A stretch of 64,000 nt of DNA, taken from the NCBI GenBank assembly GCA_900541725.1, contig UQLB01000005.1, positions 1-64,000 on the forward strand, read 5' to 3'. Under the pieces are notes generated by a model that saw nothing but the letters and a program-made list of their open reading frames with translations, was not told the origin of the DNA and ran no database searches. The stretch's first letter is position 1; the number at the start of each line of letters is the position of its first letter. Position numbers and translations under genes: made by a program. Shown here one piece after another: positions 42,367 to 50,478 of this stretch. Origin of the DNA: an uncultured Collinsella sp. (lineage in GTDB: Bacteria; Actinomycetota; Coriobacteriia; Coriobacteriales; Coriobacteriaceae).

Positions 42367-43086
42367 ATGAGCAACGCAGCCGAGATGGATGCACAGGAGA
42401 TTATCAACTACATCGCCACCGCGCCCAAAAAGACGCCCGTCAAGCTGTACGTGCGCGAGAAGCCGGGCATGAAGGTTGCCTGGGGCAACGCACATGTCTA
42501 CGGCGGTCGTCGTGGCAAGACCGTCTTTGGCGACTGGGATGAGCTTAAGGCCATCCTCGATGCCAATGCCGATTCCATCGATTACTACGACGTTGAAAAC
42601 GATTGCCGCAACTCCGCCGTGCCCATGCTCGACCTTAAGGGCATCAACGCCCGCGTCGAGCCGGGCGCGATCATCCGCGACCGCGTCGAGATCGGCGACC
42701 GTGCCGTCATCATGATGGGCGCCATCATCAACATCGGCTCCGTTATCGGCGAGGGTTCCATGATCGATATGGGCGCCGTGCTGGGCGGTCGCGCCACCGT
42801 GGGCAAGAACTGCCACATCGGCGCCGGCACCGTGCTGGCAGGCGTTGTGGAGCCCGCCAGCGCCACGCCCGTCATCATCGAGGACGATGTCATGATCGGC
42901 GCCAACGCCGTGGTTCTGGAGGGCGTGCACGTAGGCAAGGGCGCTGTCGTTGCCGCCGGCGCCGTGTGCGTCGAGGACGTCCCCGCCGGTGCCGTCGTGG
43001 CCGGTGTCCCCGCCCGCGTTATCAAGATGCGCGACGAGAAGACCGACAGCAAGACCGGCCTGGAAGAGGGCCTGCGCCAGCTGTAG
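42367..43086 (+). CDS. dapH: tetrahydrodipicolinate N-acetyltransferase
   Basis: The 239-residue product has an N-terminal alpha/beta domain and a left-handed beta-helix with hexapeptide repeats (GDRAVIMMGAIINIGSVIGEG and following). Length and features match DapH, which uses acetyl-CoA, rather than succinyl-type DapD. AAAGGAG precedes the start. It implies the acetylated branch of DAP synthesis, needing an aminotransferase and a deacetylase; candidates are elsewhere in this window. Confidence 0.9.
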   Translation: MSNAAEMDAQEIINYIATAPKKTPVKLYVREKPGMKVAWGNAHVYGGRRGKTVFGDWDELKAILDANADSIDYYDVENDCRNSAVPMLDLKGINARVEPGAIIRDRVEIGDRAVIMMGAIINIGSVIGEGSMIDMGAVLGGRATVGKNCHIGAGTVLAGVVEPASATPVIIEDDVMIGANAVVLEGVHVGKGAVVAAGAVCVEDVPAGAVVAGVPARVIKMRDEKTDSKTGLEEGLRQL

Positions 43087-43089
43087 AAG

Positions 43090-43115
43090 TTACGCGGTTT
43101 TGCCAAACCGCGTAA
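43090..43115 (+). terminator. hairpin after dapH
   Basis: An 11-base perfect stem (TTACGCGGTTT) with a TGCC loop immediately follows the stop codon. No T-run follows, so it may protect the mRNA end rather than terminate. Confidence 0.55.
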
Positions 43116-43129
43116 CGGCTCGACGCTGC

Positions 43130-43227
43130 AAACGCCCCTAAGCGGCAATCTGACGTTCAATCGTCGGTCGCGTACCGAAGTACGCTTCCCTCCTCTTTCA
43201 CGTCACCTTGCTCGCTTAGGGGCGTTT
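43130..43227. repeat. nested palindrome, family B copy 2
   Basis: Arms AAACGCCCCTAAGCG (43130-43144) and its exact complement (43213-43227), extended inward by GCAA/TTGC and TGACGT/ACGTCA, enclose a 43-base core with GCGTAC-CGAA-GTACGC. The core is almost identical to that at 27164-27208; the arms are not. Confidence 0.85.
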
Positions 43228-43282
43228 TCGCTGACGTGAGCTCAACCTGCGGCGCAATGTCAGCAACCAAGCCGAAAACAAA

Positions 43283-43320
43283 AAAGGCCGAAGTCCCAAA
43301 AGGCTTCGGCCTTTGTTTTT
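43283..43320. terminator. bidirectional terminator between dapH and the NdpA-like gene
   Basis: AAAGGCCGAAG/CTTCGGCCTTT, 11 bases, ten-base loop, flanked by A-run and T-run so it works in both directions. Confidence 0.85.
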
Positions 43321-43339
43321 TGCAACGTCCAAGAGCAGT

Positions 43340-44353
43340 TTATCGATTCTCAATACTTCCGATGTTCTTGAGCTCGATGGAGATGAGGCCGTTGGGCTCG
43401 TTGACGAACTCGATATACTCGGAGTTCGAACCCATCTCGGCCGGGAAGCTGATCTCGATGCCCGTGTCGGTACGAATCTTGTGATTGCGCACGGCCGCAC
43501 GCTCAACTTGCTTGCGCTCCACGGGCACGCGCTCAGGCACGTTCTCCTCGGTCAGCGCCGCACGCACGCTCTCCTTGATGACCGGCTCGTCCTCAAAGAC
43601 CTCATCGACGATATCCCAAGGCGGCAGCTCCTCGTCATCCTCAACCTTCTCGGCCACAGCAGCCTTAACCTTAGCGAGCGCTACGGCCGTATTGGCACCG
43701 TGCTCCTCGGCGACTTCCTCGACCACGCGCGTCACCGTGTCGATGACCTCCTTACCCGATACGCCCGTGTCGCATTGCAGCAGGCCGTCGGGAATGAGCA
43801 TGCGATCCTCGCCGGCAATCTTGCGCTTCTTATCCACGTAGCCGATCTCCATGGTGCTTGCGCGTACGATGGCATAGCTCGGAACCTTTTGCGAAGGGTT
43901 CGGCAGAATGGCATAGTGGCGCGCGATGTCGTTACGAACCTCGCCCTCTTCGCGACCCACCTCGTGCATGAATGCCTGTTTGGAGCCCAGCAGCATCACG
44001 GCAAACCAGCGGGCATCCTCATCATCGTCAAAGTCCGCCACAAGCACGTCAGTGGACTCGGCTTTCTCGGCCTTGGTAAGTTCGGAAGAGATGAACTCCG
44101 CAATCTGCTGCGACAGGTCCACGAACTCACGCTCACCAAAGAAATAGCCCTTGAGCTCGCCGCCGAATGCGGAGTTCTCGGCAAACGTGGCACGCTTGTT
44201 GTCGGCCGAAGTACGAGCGCGGCGCAGATGCGTGGTCACGAAGTTGCGCACGGTACGGCTCTCGATATCGAGCTCGCGCTGGCTCATGACGTTGACGGCA
44301 GAGTCAAAGTCCAGGATATGCAGGATCGCGTGATTGATTTTCATATACGGCAT
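43340..44353 (-). CDS. nucleoid-associated protein NdpA/NA37 family
   Basis: The 337-residue product starts with the family's typical INHAILHILDF and ends with NHKIRTDTGIEISFPAE, the hallmark of the 37-kDa nucleoid-associated proteins. The middle is acidic. It probably binds DNA in the nucleoid; some relatives occur in mobile elements. Start at 44353 or 44344. It is flanked by family C hairpins and the bidirectional terminator. Confidence 0.82.
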   Translation of the reverse strand: MPYMKINHAILHILDFDSAVNVMSQRELDIESRTVRNFVTTHLRRARTSADNKRATFAENSAFGGELKGYFFGEREFVDLSQQIAEFISSELTKAEKAESTDVLVADFDDDEDARWFAVMLLGSKQAFMHEVGREEGEVRNDIARHYAILPNPSQKVPSYAIVRASTMEIGYVDKKRKIAGEDRMLIPDGLLQCDTGVSGKEVIDTVTRVVEEVAEEHGANTAVALAKVKAAVAEKVEDDEELPPWDIVDEVFEDEPVIKESVRAALTEENVPERVPVERKQVERAAVRNHKIRTDTGIEISFPAEMGSNSEYIEFVNEPNGLISIELKNIGSIENR

Positions 44354-44419
44354 TCCGTTCTAGATCGATTTCGGCACGAACCAGTATAGCGGTCGAGCCT
44401 GCCCCAGGCGCATCGAAGA

Positions 44420-44452
44420 TTGGTGCATCGGGGACAGGTTGCTTTGCGCCAA
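44420..44452. repeat. family C hairpin, copy 1
   Basis: TTGGTGCA pairs with TGCGCCAA (one G-T pair) around a 17-base loop with GGGGACAGGTTG. The loop is shared with hairpins at 29918 and 45636 while the arms differ. It lies right after the DUF2974 gene. Confidence 0.6.
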
Positions 44453-44455
44453 TGG

Positions 44456-45616
44456 TTAGCGCAGGAGCTCGGACTGCCAAGCCTCGAGCTGTTCTGCCAA
44501 ACTCTTGCCGGCAGCGGGCACGTCGATCTGGGGTCGTTTGGGCAGCAGCGCACACTTAAGAATCGCAACGATGGTCTGCGAGACAAAGCGCCGCGTATCC
44601 TTGTCAAAGCCTTGCGCAGCCTGGAGCATCACGGGCAGGCTCTCGCGCAGATTCCCAGCGATATCCGCAAACCGTTCGGCGCCCGTAGCCTCAAACACGG
44701 AGAACAACGCATCTACAAAACGCTCGCGCTCGCTAGGTGACACTGCAAGCAGCATCTCGCGAATGGAGCCATCAACGTATCGAGCACCGGCGGACAGGCG
44801 CTCACAGTACACGAAGTCGCAACCATCAACCACCCAGCTAAAGGGATTGTGCTGCAGCAGGCTGAACTCGGTGCTCTCAACGATGGCATAGTCCTCTTGT
44901 GTCTCGAACATCATGCCGAAGATCGACGACCGAGGTAGCGTCTTGTCGATTCGACCGGAAAAATCGGCAAAGGCGTTGCCGTTCAGGAACTCCTCGACGA
45001 AGCCCGGACCATCATGGGAATATGCCCGTTCGATTCGCTCACGGGCGACATCGGAGCACATCGCCGCACCGTACACCGCAAGGTTTCCACCCTTGGAATG
45101 ACCTCCGCACAAAAGCGGCCCGTCGATCGCATCCGCCGCTTCGTCCACATAACGTGCCGCGGATTCCTGGGCCGGCACAGGGCACCGGAACGCCATGTTA
45201 AAGTCCTCTTTCCAGCCCACAATCGTGCTGTCGGTCCCCCGGAAGGAAAGATAACTAAACCCCGCCGGAAACCGGAACGCCATGGCTGCAAACTGCTCTG
45301 TCGCCACCACATCGCTCACGGCACGATAGCCGCAAACGTGCACGCCACGGTAGCGAGGGCTTGCCGCCACGGCCTCCAGCAAGGCCCTGCTCCCCTCTGG
45401 GTCCCATAGGTCGCCAATCATGTCCCGGTAGCATTCGGCACGCAGCAGCTCTCGTACGTCTAGGCCCTGCCAGTTCGTCAGCTCCGCCATATCACCCGGC
45501 AAACGCAAATAGGACAACCACGCAAAGACCAGGCTATCCACCGCGCAGAACGGCCGCTCCTCAAACGGATCAAACGCCGTCTGGGCATAGGTCAAAAAAT
45601 TAGGCGAATCCGACAT
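44456..45616 (-). CDS. DUF2974 alpha/beta-hydrolase-like protein
   Basis: The 386-residue product matches the Mbeg1-like DUF2974 family: SYLSFRGTDSTIVGWKEDF and the nucleophile elbow CGGHSKGGNLAVYGA. These are presumed lipases or hydrolases of the cytoplasm; natural substrate unknown. No signal peptide is visible. The gene is bounded at both ends by family C hairpins, and a weak ribosome-binding site precedes it. Confidence 0.85.
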   Translation of the reverse strand: MSDSPNFLTYAQTAFDPFEERPFCAVDSLVFAWLSYLRLPGDMAELTNWQGLDVRELLRAECYRDMIGDLWDPEGSRALLEAVAASPRYRGVHVCGYRAVSDVVATEQFAAMAFRFPAGFSYLSFRGTDSTIVGWKEDFNMAFRCPVPAQESAARYVDEAADAIDGPLLCGGHSKGGNLAVYGAAMCSDVARERIERAYSHDGPGFVEEFLNGNAFADFSGRIDKTLPRSSIFGMMFETQEDYAIVESTEFSLLQHNPFSWVVDGCDFVYCERLSAGARYVDGSIREMLLAVSPSERERFVDALFSVFEATGAERFADIAGNLRESLPVMLQAAQGFDKDTRRFVSQTIVAILKCALLPKRPQIDVPAAGKSLAEQLEAWQSELLR

Positions 45617-45635
45617 GGCCCTCCCATCAACTATA

Positions 45636-45664
45636 GTGCATTGGGGTCAGGTGACTTTGCACCA
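45636..45664. repeat. family C hairpin, copy 2
   Basis: GTGCA/TGCAC enclose TTGGGGTCAGGTGACTT. The loop resembles copy 1 with several substitutions. It lies upstream of the DUF2974 gene. Confidence 0.5.
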
Positions 45665-45699
45665 AAAAGGCGCCCGGGCCGCGTGGTCCCGAACGCCTT
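45664..45699 (-). terminator. ldh terminator
   Basis: On the minus strand AAGGCG and CGCCTT pair, with GGG/CCC inside, and TTT follows. It begins about 30 bases after the ldh stop codon. Confidence 0.7.
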
Positions 45700-45730
45700 C
45701 ATTGTAGCTTTTCGCTCTAGCGAGCTTGAT

Positions 45731-46681
45731 TTAGCAGGAGAAGTCGACGCTATCGATGATGTCCTTGAGGGCCTTGGCGGAGGCGGTGAGCTCATGCTGC
45801 TCGTCATCGTCCAGCGGCACGGGGACGCGGCAGACAACGCCGTCGCGGCCAACGACGGTCGGCATGGAGATGGCCAGATCGGACAGGCCATACTCGCCCA
45901 CCATGAGCGAGGAGACGGGCAGAACGGTCTGCTCATCGCGCATGACGGCGGTGCAGATGCGCTTGACGGCCATGGCGACGCCATAGTAGGTGGCGTGCTT
46001 CTTCTCGATGATGGTGTAGGCGGAGTTCTTGACGTCCTCGGCGATGCGCTTCTCGGCTGCCTCATGCTCCAGGTGGCCGTGAAGCTCACAGAAGGTGTTC
46101 AGCGGCACGCCGGCAACCTGGGCGCTGGACCAAGCGACAAACTCGGAGTCGCCGTGCTCGCCCATGACGTAAGCCTGAACGTCGCGCGGGTCGACCTCGA
46201 CGTGGGCGCCGAGCATCTGCTGCAGACGGCCAGTGTCGAGCACGGTGCCGGAGCCGATGACGTGGCCCTCGGGCAGGCCGGACATCTTGATGGCGGCGTA
46301 GGTCAGAACGTCGACCGGGTTGGAGACGATGAGCAGAATGCCGTCGAAGCCAGACTTCTTAATCTCGGGAATAATGGACTTAAAGATGTTGACGTTCTTG
46401 TTGACCAGGTCCAGGCGGGTCTCACCGGGCTTCTGGGCAGCGCCAGCGGTGACGACGATCATGGCGGCGTCGGCGACATCGGAATAATCGCCGGCGTAGA
46501 TCTTCATCGGCTCGGCAAACGTCATGCCGTGCGCGATATCCAAGGCCTCACCCTCGGCGCGGTTCTTGTCCACGTCGATGAGGACCATCTCGGAGAACAG
46601 GCCACTCTGCATCAGCGCGAACGCCGAAGACGAACCAACGAAACCGCAGCCGACAATAGCGACCTTCTTCTCGTTAACCAT
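45731..46681 (-). CDS. ldh: L-lactate dehydrogenase
   Basis: The 316-residue enzyme reduces pyruvate to L-lactate with NADH. It shows the nucleotide fold VAIVGCGFVGSS, the substrate loop GAAQKPGETRLDLV, SNPVDVLTY, and the catalytic histidine in GEHGDSEF. It has no recognisable partner genes; upstream is an aminotransferase whose terminator lies in the ldh leader. Confidence 0.96.
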   Translation of the reverse strand: MVNEKKVAIVGCGFVGSSSAFALMQSGLFSEMVLIDVDKNRAEGEALDIAHGMTFAEPMKIYAGDYSDVADAAMIVVTAGAAQKPGETRLDLVNKNVNIFKSIIPEIKKSGFDGILLIVSNPVDVLTYAAIKMSGLPEGHVIGSGTVLDTGRLQQMLGAHVEVDPRDVQAYVMGEHGDSEFVAWSSAQVAGVPLNTFCELHGHLEHEAAEKRIAEDVKNSAYTIIEKKHATYYGVAMAVKRICTAVMRDEQTVLPVSSLMVGEYGLSDLAISMPTVVGRDGVVCRVPVPLDDDEQHELTASAKALKDIIDSVDFSC

Positions 46682-46708
46682 TAGAAACTCCCATCTCTCT
46701 CCACAAAC

Positions 46709-46738
46709 AAACCGCCCGAGAACGACCCCGAGCGGTTT
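46709..46738 (-). terminator. aminotransferase terminator in the ldh leader
   Basis: Twelve base pairs (AAACCGCTCGGG with CTCGGGCGGTTT on the minus strand, two G-T pairs) with a six-base loop, followed by a T-rich stretch, 28 bases before the ldh start. Confidence 0.7.
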
Positions 46739-46883
46739 GCCGTAACCCCAATATATCCAATCGGGACTTTGATTATGCTCCTATTCGCAGCCAAATATCG
46801 ACCGTTTACCGAAATTGTTTGCAGGATTCGTAAAATAACTGCACGAAATCGGTTTCGAGCTATTGACGAGTCGAAATAGGTTT

Positions 46884-48047
46884 CTAATACAGGCCCGCCT
46901 CGCGAATGGCCTCGACAGCCAAAGCGATCTGATCGGGCGGCAGGACCAGCGCCATGCGCACGTGCCCCTCGCCCGAAGGGCCAAAGCTCGCGCCCGGCGT
47001 CACCACAACGCCGGCCTTCTCCATAAGCTCCTCGCAAAACGCCATGGAATCGGTGCGATCACCGGGAAGCTTGGCCCACACAAACATGGAGCCATGCGCG
47101 TTGGGTCGCTCCCAGCCCAGGCCCTCAAGTCCGTCGCACAGGGCATCGCGGCGCTCCTGGTACTTCAGACGCTGTGCCTCGACCTCATCGCGTGGACCGT
47201 TCAGGCAGGCGATGGCGGCCTTCTGGATCGGGAAGAACATGCCAAAGTCGATCTGGCTGCGCAGCTTGGCAAAGGCAGAGACCACGTCCTCTCGGCCGAC
47301 CAAAAAGCCGATGCGGGCACCGGTGACGTTAAACGACTTGGAGAGCGAGAAGAACTCAACGCCCACCTCGAGCGCGCCGGGATACTGCAAGAAGCTGCCG
47401 CCCGGCTCGCCGTCGAACACGATGTCGGAGTATGCGTTGTCGTGAACGATCAGCAGGTCGTGCTCGCGGGCAAAAGCGATGATCTCCTCGTAGATCTCGG
47501 GCGTGCCCACCGAGCCCACCGGGTTGGCGGGCAGCGACACGATCATGTACTTGGCACGATCGGCCACCTCGGGATCGATGCCCGCCACATAGGGCAGGTA
47601 ATTGTGCTCCGCCACCAGCGGATAATACTCGAGTTTGGCGTCGGCGATCTTGGCCCCCGCCTCAAAAACCGGGTAGCACGGATCGGGAACCAAAATGGTG
47701 TCACCCGGATCGAGCAGGGCCAGGCCCAAATGGCCCACGCCCTCCTGCGTGCCGTTGCACGACTGCACCATGGACGGCGTAATGCCCGAAACGCCAAAGC
47801 GACGCTCATAGTAATCGCACACAGCTTGCTTGAGTTCGGGCAGGTCGCGCAGGGCATACTTCCACATCTCGGGATCTTGGGCTGCCTGCGTGAGCGCCTC
47901 GACCACGTGGTCGTACGGCTTAAAGTCGGGCGTGCCCACGCTCATGTTGTAAATGGTCTTGCCCTGAGCCTTCAGCGCAAGCAGTTTGTTGTTGAGCGAG
48001 GCGAAGACCTCCGCGCTAAAGCGGTCGAGACGCTGCGATGCCTGCAT
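46884..48047 (-). CDS. PLP-dependent aminotransferase, class I
   Basis: The 387-residue product is an AAT-like aminotransferase: YNMSVGTPDFKP, SLPANPVGSVG, the aspartate in LIVHDNAYSDIVFDG, and the Schiff-base lysine in FFSLSKSFNVTGARIGF. The start at 48047 follows AAAGGTGG. It could act in alanine, aspartate or N-acetyl-L,L-diaminopimelate transamination; the acetyl-DAP branch implied by dapH needs such an enzyme, but sequence alone does not assign it. Confidence 0.85.
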   Translation of the reverse strand: MQASQRLDRFSAEVFASLNNKLLALKAQGKTIYNMSVGTPDFKPYDHVVEALTQAAQDPEMWKYALRDLPELKQAVCDYYERRFGVSGITPSMVQSCNGTQEGVGHLGLALLDPGDTILVPDPCYPVFEAGAKIADAKLEYYPLVAEHNYLPYVAGIDPEVADRAKYMIVSLPANPVGSVGTPEIYEEIIAFAREHDLLIVHDNAYSDIVFDGEPGGSFLQYPGALEVGVEFFSLSKSFNVTGARIGFLVGREDVVSAFAKLRSQIDFGMFFPIQKAAIACLNGPRDEVEAQRLKYQERRDALCDGLEGLGWERPNAHGSMFVWAKLPGDRTDSMAFCEELMEKAGVVVTPGASFGPSGEGHVRMALVLPPDQIALAVEAIREAGLY

Positions 48048-48066
48048 GGTGCCACCTTTCGATATG

Positions 48067-48097
48067 AAAAACGCGGCGCTCCGACAAGAGCGCCGCG
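48067..48097 (-). terminator. terminator-like hairpin between nadE and the aminotransferase
   Basis: CGCGGCGCT/AGCGCCGCG forms a nine-base stem with an eight-base loop and a run of five T on the minus strand. It ends 20 bases before the aminotransferase start, too close for a promoter between. A promoter in 48098-48165 (TTGCAA, 17 bases, TCTGAT) would make this a leader attenuator; otherwise it is the nadE terminator with read-through. Confidence 0.75.
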
Positions 48098-48165
48098 CGA
48101 TACGGGCCATCAGATTGCAAAAGTGTAACGCTTGCAACCCCCGTATTGGTTCAATTTAGCCAACC

Positions 48166-50166
48166 TTAGTCAATCGGATCGAGCGCATCGATCTGCGCAA
48201 GCCACAGACGTGAGCTGGCGTCACTCGGCATACGCCAATCGCCGCGCGGACTGAGCGTCACCGAGCCCACCTTGGGACCATCGGGCAGGCAGCTGCGCTT
48301 AAACTGCTGGGCAAAGAAGCGACGATAGAACGTACGCAACCACGTGTGGACGGTCTTGACGTCGTAGACGCCCTCGAAGCTCTTGAGCGCCATGCGGTAG
48401 ATCTTGCCCGGCTCAAAGCCAAAACGCAGCAGGTAGTAGAGGAAGTAGTCGTGCAACTCGTACGGGCCCACCAAATCCTCGGTCTTCTGCGCAATCTCGC
48501 CGTCGCCCGTGGGCGGCAGAAGCTCGGGGGACACCGGCGTATCGAGGATATCGAGCAAGACCTCGGCAATGCGCCCGCCAAAGACATCGGCGGCATAGCG
48601 TACCAGATGGCGCACAAGCGTCTTGGGCACGCTCGCGTTGACGGCGTACATGCTCATGTGGTCGCCGTTATAGGTAGCCCAGCCGAGCGCCAGCTCCGAC
48701 AGGTCGCCCGTGCCAATGACAAAACCGCCAGCCTGGTTGGCCAGATCCATCAGAATCTGCGTACGCTCGCGCGCCTGGCTGTTCTCGTAGGTCACGTCCT
48801 GCACAGCTGGATCATGCTCAATGTCCTTGAAGTGCTGCTCCACAGCCGCGTGGATCGAAACCTCGCGGAAGCTCACACCCAGGTCGCGGGCGAGCGACTC
48901 GGCATTCGACTTGGTGCGATGCGTCGTGCCGAAGCCGGGCATGGACACGGCTGTGATACCAGTGCGCGGCAGCCCCAGTGCATCGAAGGCACGCACGGTC
49001 ACAAGCAGCGCTAGCGTGGAGTCCAAGCCGCCCGAAAGGCCGATAACCGCAGCCTTGGTGCCCGTGTGGGCAAGGCGAGTCTTGAGGCCAGCAGTCTGCA
49101 GATTGAGAATAGTCTCGCAGCGCTCGGCCAGATCACCGTGGTCGGCCGGCACAAAAGGCGCGCGAGGGAAAACGCGGTCGATATCGCAGGCATCGCGCAG
49201 AACAGGCTCTTTGGCCAGCACGCCCTCAAAAGAGAACTCAACGGTCGTGGCCTCCGGCGCATCGTCCGCGCGCGTCCACGTCGTCGAGCGGCGGCGCTCG
49301 GCAACCAGGCGGTCAAGGTCAACGTCGGCGACGGCCATATCGCAGGTAAGCAGTTTGGTCGCAGCGAGTTTGGAGCCGTTTTCGTAGACGAGGTTCTCGC
49401 CCGCAAAGACCATGTCGGTTGTGGACTCGCCCTCACTCGCGTCCGCATAGGCATAGGCGCAGTACAGGCGCGCGCTCTGGTTAGAGATAAGGCTGCGGCG
49501 GTAATCTGCCTTACCGATGATCTCATCGGAAGCGGAGGGGTTGAGAATCACCGTGGCACCGGCAAGCGCCATCTCGGTCGAAGACGGTGCCGGCACCCAC
49601 AGGTCCTCGCAGACCTCAATACCGAGCACCAAATCCTCGGCGCCCTTATCGCAGCAGCGGTAGACAAGCCCCGAACCCAGCGGGACCGGACCCTGACCGG
49701 CAAATTCAAGCCAAACAGGATCGGTAGGTGCCGGAGCAAACCAGCGGCGCTCGTAGAACTCGCCATAGTTGGGCAGATACTTCTTGGCCGTGAGGCCCAA
49801 AAGCTCGCCCGCGCAGCACACGGCGGCGCAGTTGTAGATATTCTCGGCAACTGCAACGGGAAGACCGATAGTAAAGACAATCGGCAGCTCACGAGTCTCA
49901 TCGAGGATATGCACCAAAGCAGCCTCGCAGGCATGCAGTAATGTGCGGTTATGGAACAGATCGGCCGCGGTATAGCCGCACAAGTTGAGCTCGGGCAGTA
50001 CCAGCGCGCGAACGCCGCGCTCAACAGCCGCGCGAACAGCCGCTAACGCAACCTCGGCATTGCCCTCGACATCGGCCACGCGAATCTGCGGCGACGCCGC
50101 CGCCACACGCAAAAAGCCATCGTTCTTATTAGCCGAAACGCAGCATTGCCTTGTTGATCTGGACAC
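48166..50166 (-). CDS. nadE: glutamine-dependent NAD+ synthase
   Basis: The 666-residue enzyme amidates nicotinic-acid adenine dinucleotide. An N-terminal nitrilase-type glutaminase has the triad in LPELNLCGY, KKYLPNYGEF and GIEVCEDLW. The C-terminal ATP-pyrophosphatase domain has GLSGGLDSTLAL and STGDLSE-like IGTGDLSELALG. The GTG start at 50166 follows AAGGGG. Stand-alone gene with a terminator-like hairpin after it. Confidence 0.96.
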   Translation of the reverse strand: MSRSTRQCCVSANKNDGFLRVAAASPQIRVADVEGNAEVALAAVRAAVERGVRALVLPELNLCGYTAADLFHNRTLLHACEAALVHILDETRELPIVFTIGLPVAVAENIYNCAAVCCAGELLGLTAKKYLPNYGEFYERRWFAPAPTDPVWLEFAGQGPVPLGSGLVYRCCDKGAEDLVLGIEVCEDLWVPAPSSTEMALAGATVILNPSASDEIIGKADYRRSLISNQSARLYCAYAYADASEGESTTDMVFAGENLVYENGSKLAATKLLTCDMAVADVDLDRLVAERRRSTTWTRADDAPEATTVEFSFEGVLAKEPVLRDACDIDRVFPRAPFVPADHGDLAERCETILNLQTAGLKTRLAHTGTKAAVIGLSGGLDSTLALLVTVRAFDALGLPRTGITAVSMPGFGTTHRTKSNAESLARDLGVSFREVSIHAAVEQHFKDIEHDPAVQDVTYENSQARERTQILMDLANQAGGFVIGTGDLSELALGWATYNGDHMSMYAVNASVPKTLVRHLVRYAADVFGGRIAEVLLDILDTPVSPELLPPTGDGEIAQKTEDLVGPYELHDYFLYYLLRFGFEPGKIYRMALKSFEGVYDVKTVHTWLRTFYRRFFAQQFKRSCLPDGPKVGSVTLSPRGDWRMPSDASSRLWLAQIDALDPID

Positions 50167-50292
50167 TGGAGGCCCCTTCTACCCTGAGATTCAGTCTAAC
50201 GGACGTTCACATATCTCTAACTAGCCAAAGCAACCTCCCAGTTTACTGAGAGGCCAACCTGTGCTAAAAGCATGTATTTCAAAAATATCTTT

Positions 50293-50329
50293 AATTAAAA
50301 AAGGAGAAATCGATAATCGACTTCTCCTT
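50293..50329 (-). terminator. terminator of the radical-SAM/peptide cluster
   Basis: AAAGGAGAA/TTCTCCTTT with a TCGA/TCGA inner stem, then six T on the minus strand, starting 26 bases after the peptide gene. It closes the AT-rich minus-strand operon. Confidence 0.88.
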
Positions 50330-50354
50330 TAAGCGAGGCGAGTAAATTCCGAAA

Positions 50355-50465
50355 CTAATGGCAGAATTTATCCATGTAGTCCTCAAAGTCGAACACTTCC
50401 ACCACGACGCCCTCTTCCTGAAACTCTTTCAGTTGCTCCAAGAGATCTTTGTTAATAACGTCCAT
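50355..50465 (-). CDS. 36-residue putative precursor peptide of the radical-SAM cluster
   Basis: A 37-codon frame (36 residues) starts 13 bases after the radical-SAM stop codon with a perfect GAGGAGG seven bases upstream; the signal overlaps that stop codon. The peptide starts MDVINKDLLEQLKEF, is strongly acidic, and ends in an aromatic and Cys/His-bearing FDFEDYMDKFCH. No signal peptide or double-Gly cleavage site is seen. Its position, AT-rich composition, strong start and following terminator mark it as a likely substrate modified by the adjacent enzyme. No known RiPP family is recognised. Confidence 0.7.
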   Translation of the reverse strand: MDVINKDLLEQLKEFQEEGVVVEVFDFEDYMDKFCH

Positions 50466-50478
50466 GCAGAAACCTCCT

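Noticed and set aside
43313..44389. Plus-strand frame of 358 residues opposite the NdpA-like gene
   Set aside because: Composition is that of an antisense shadow; the minus-strand gene has the NdpA end motif.
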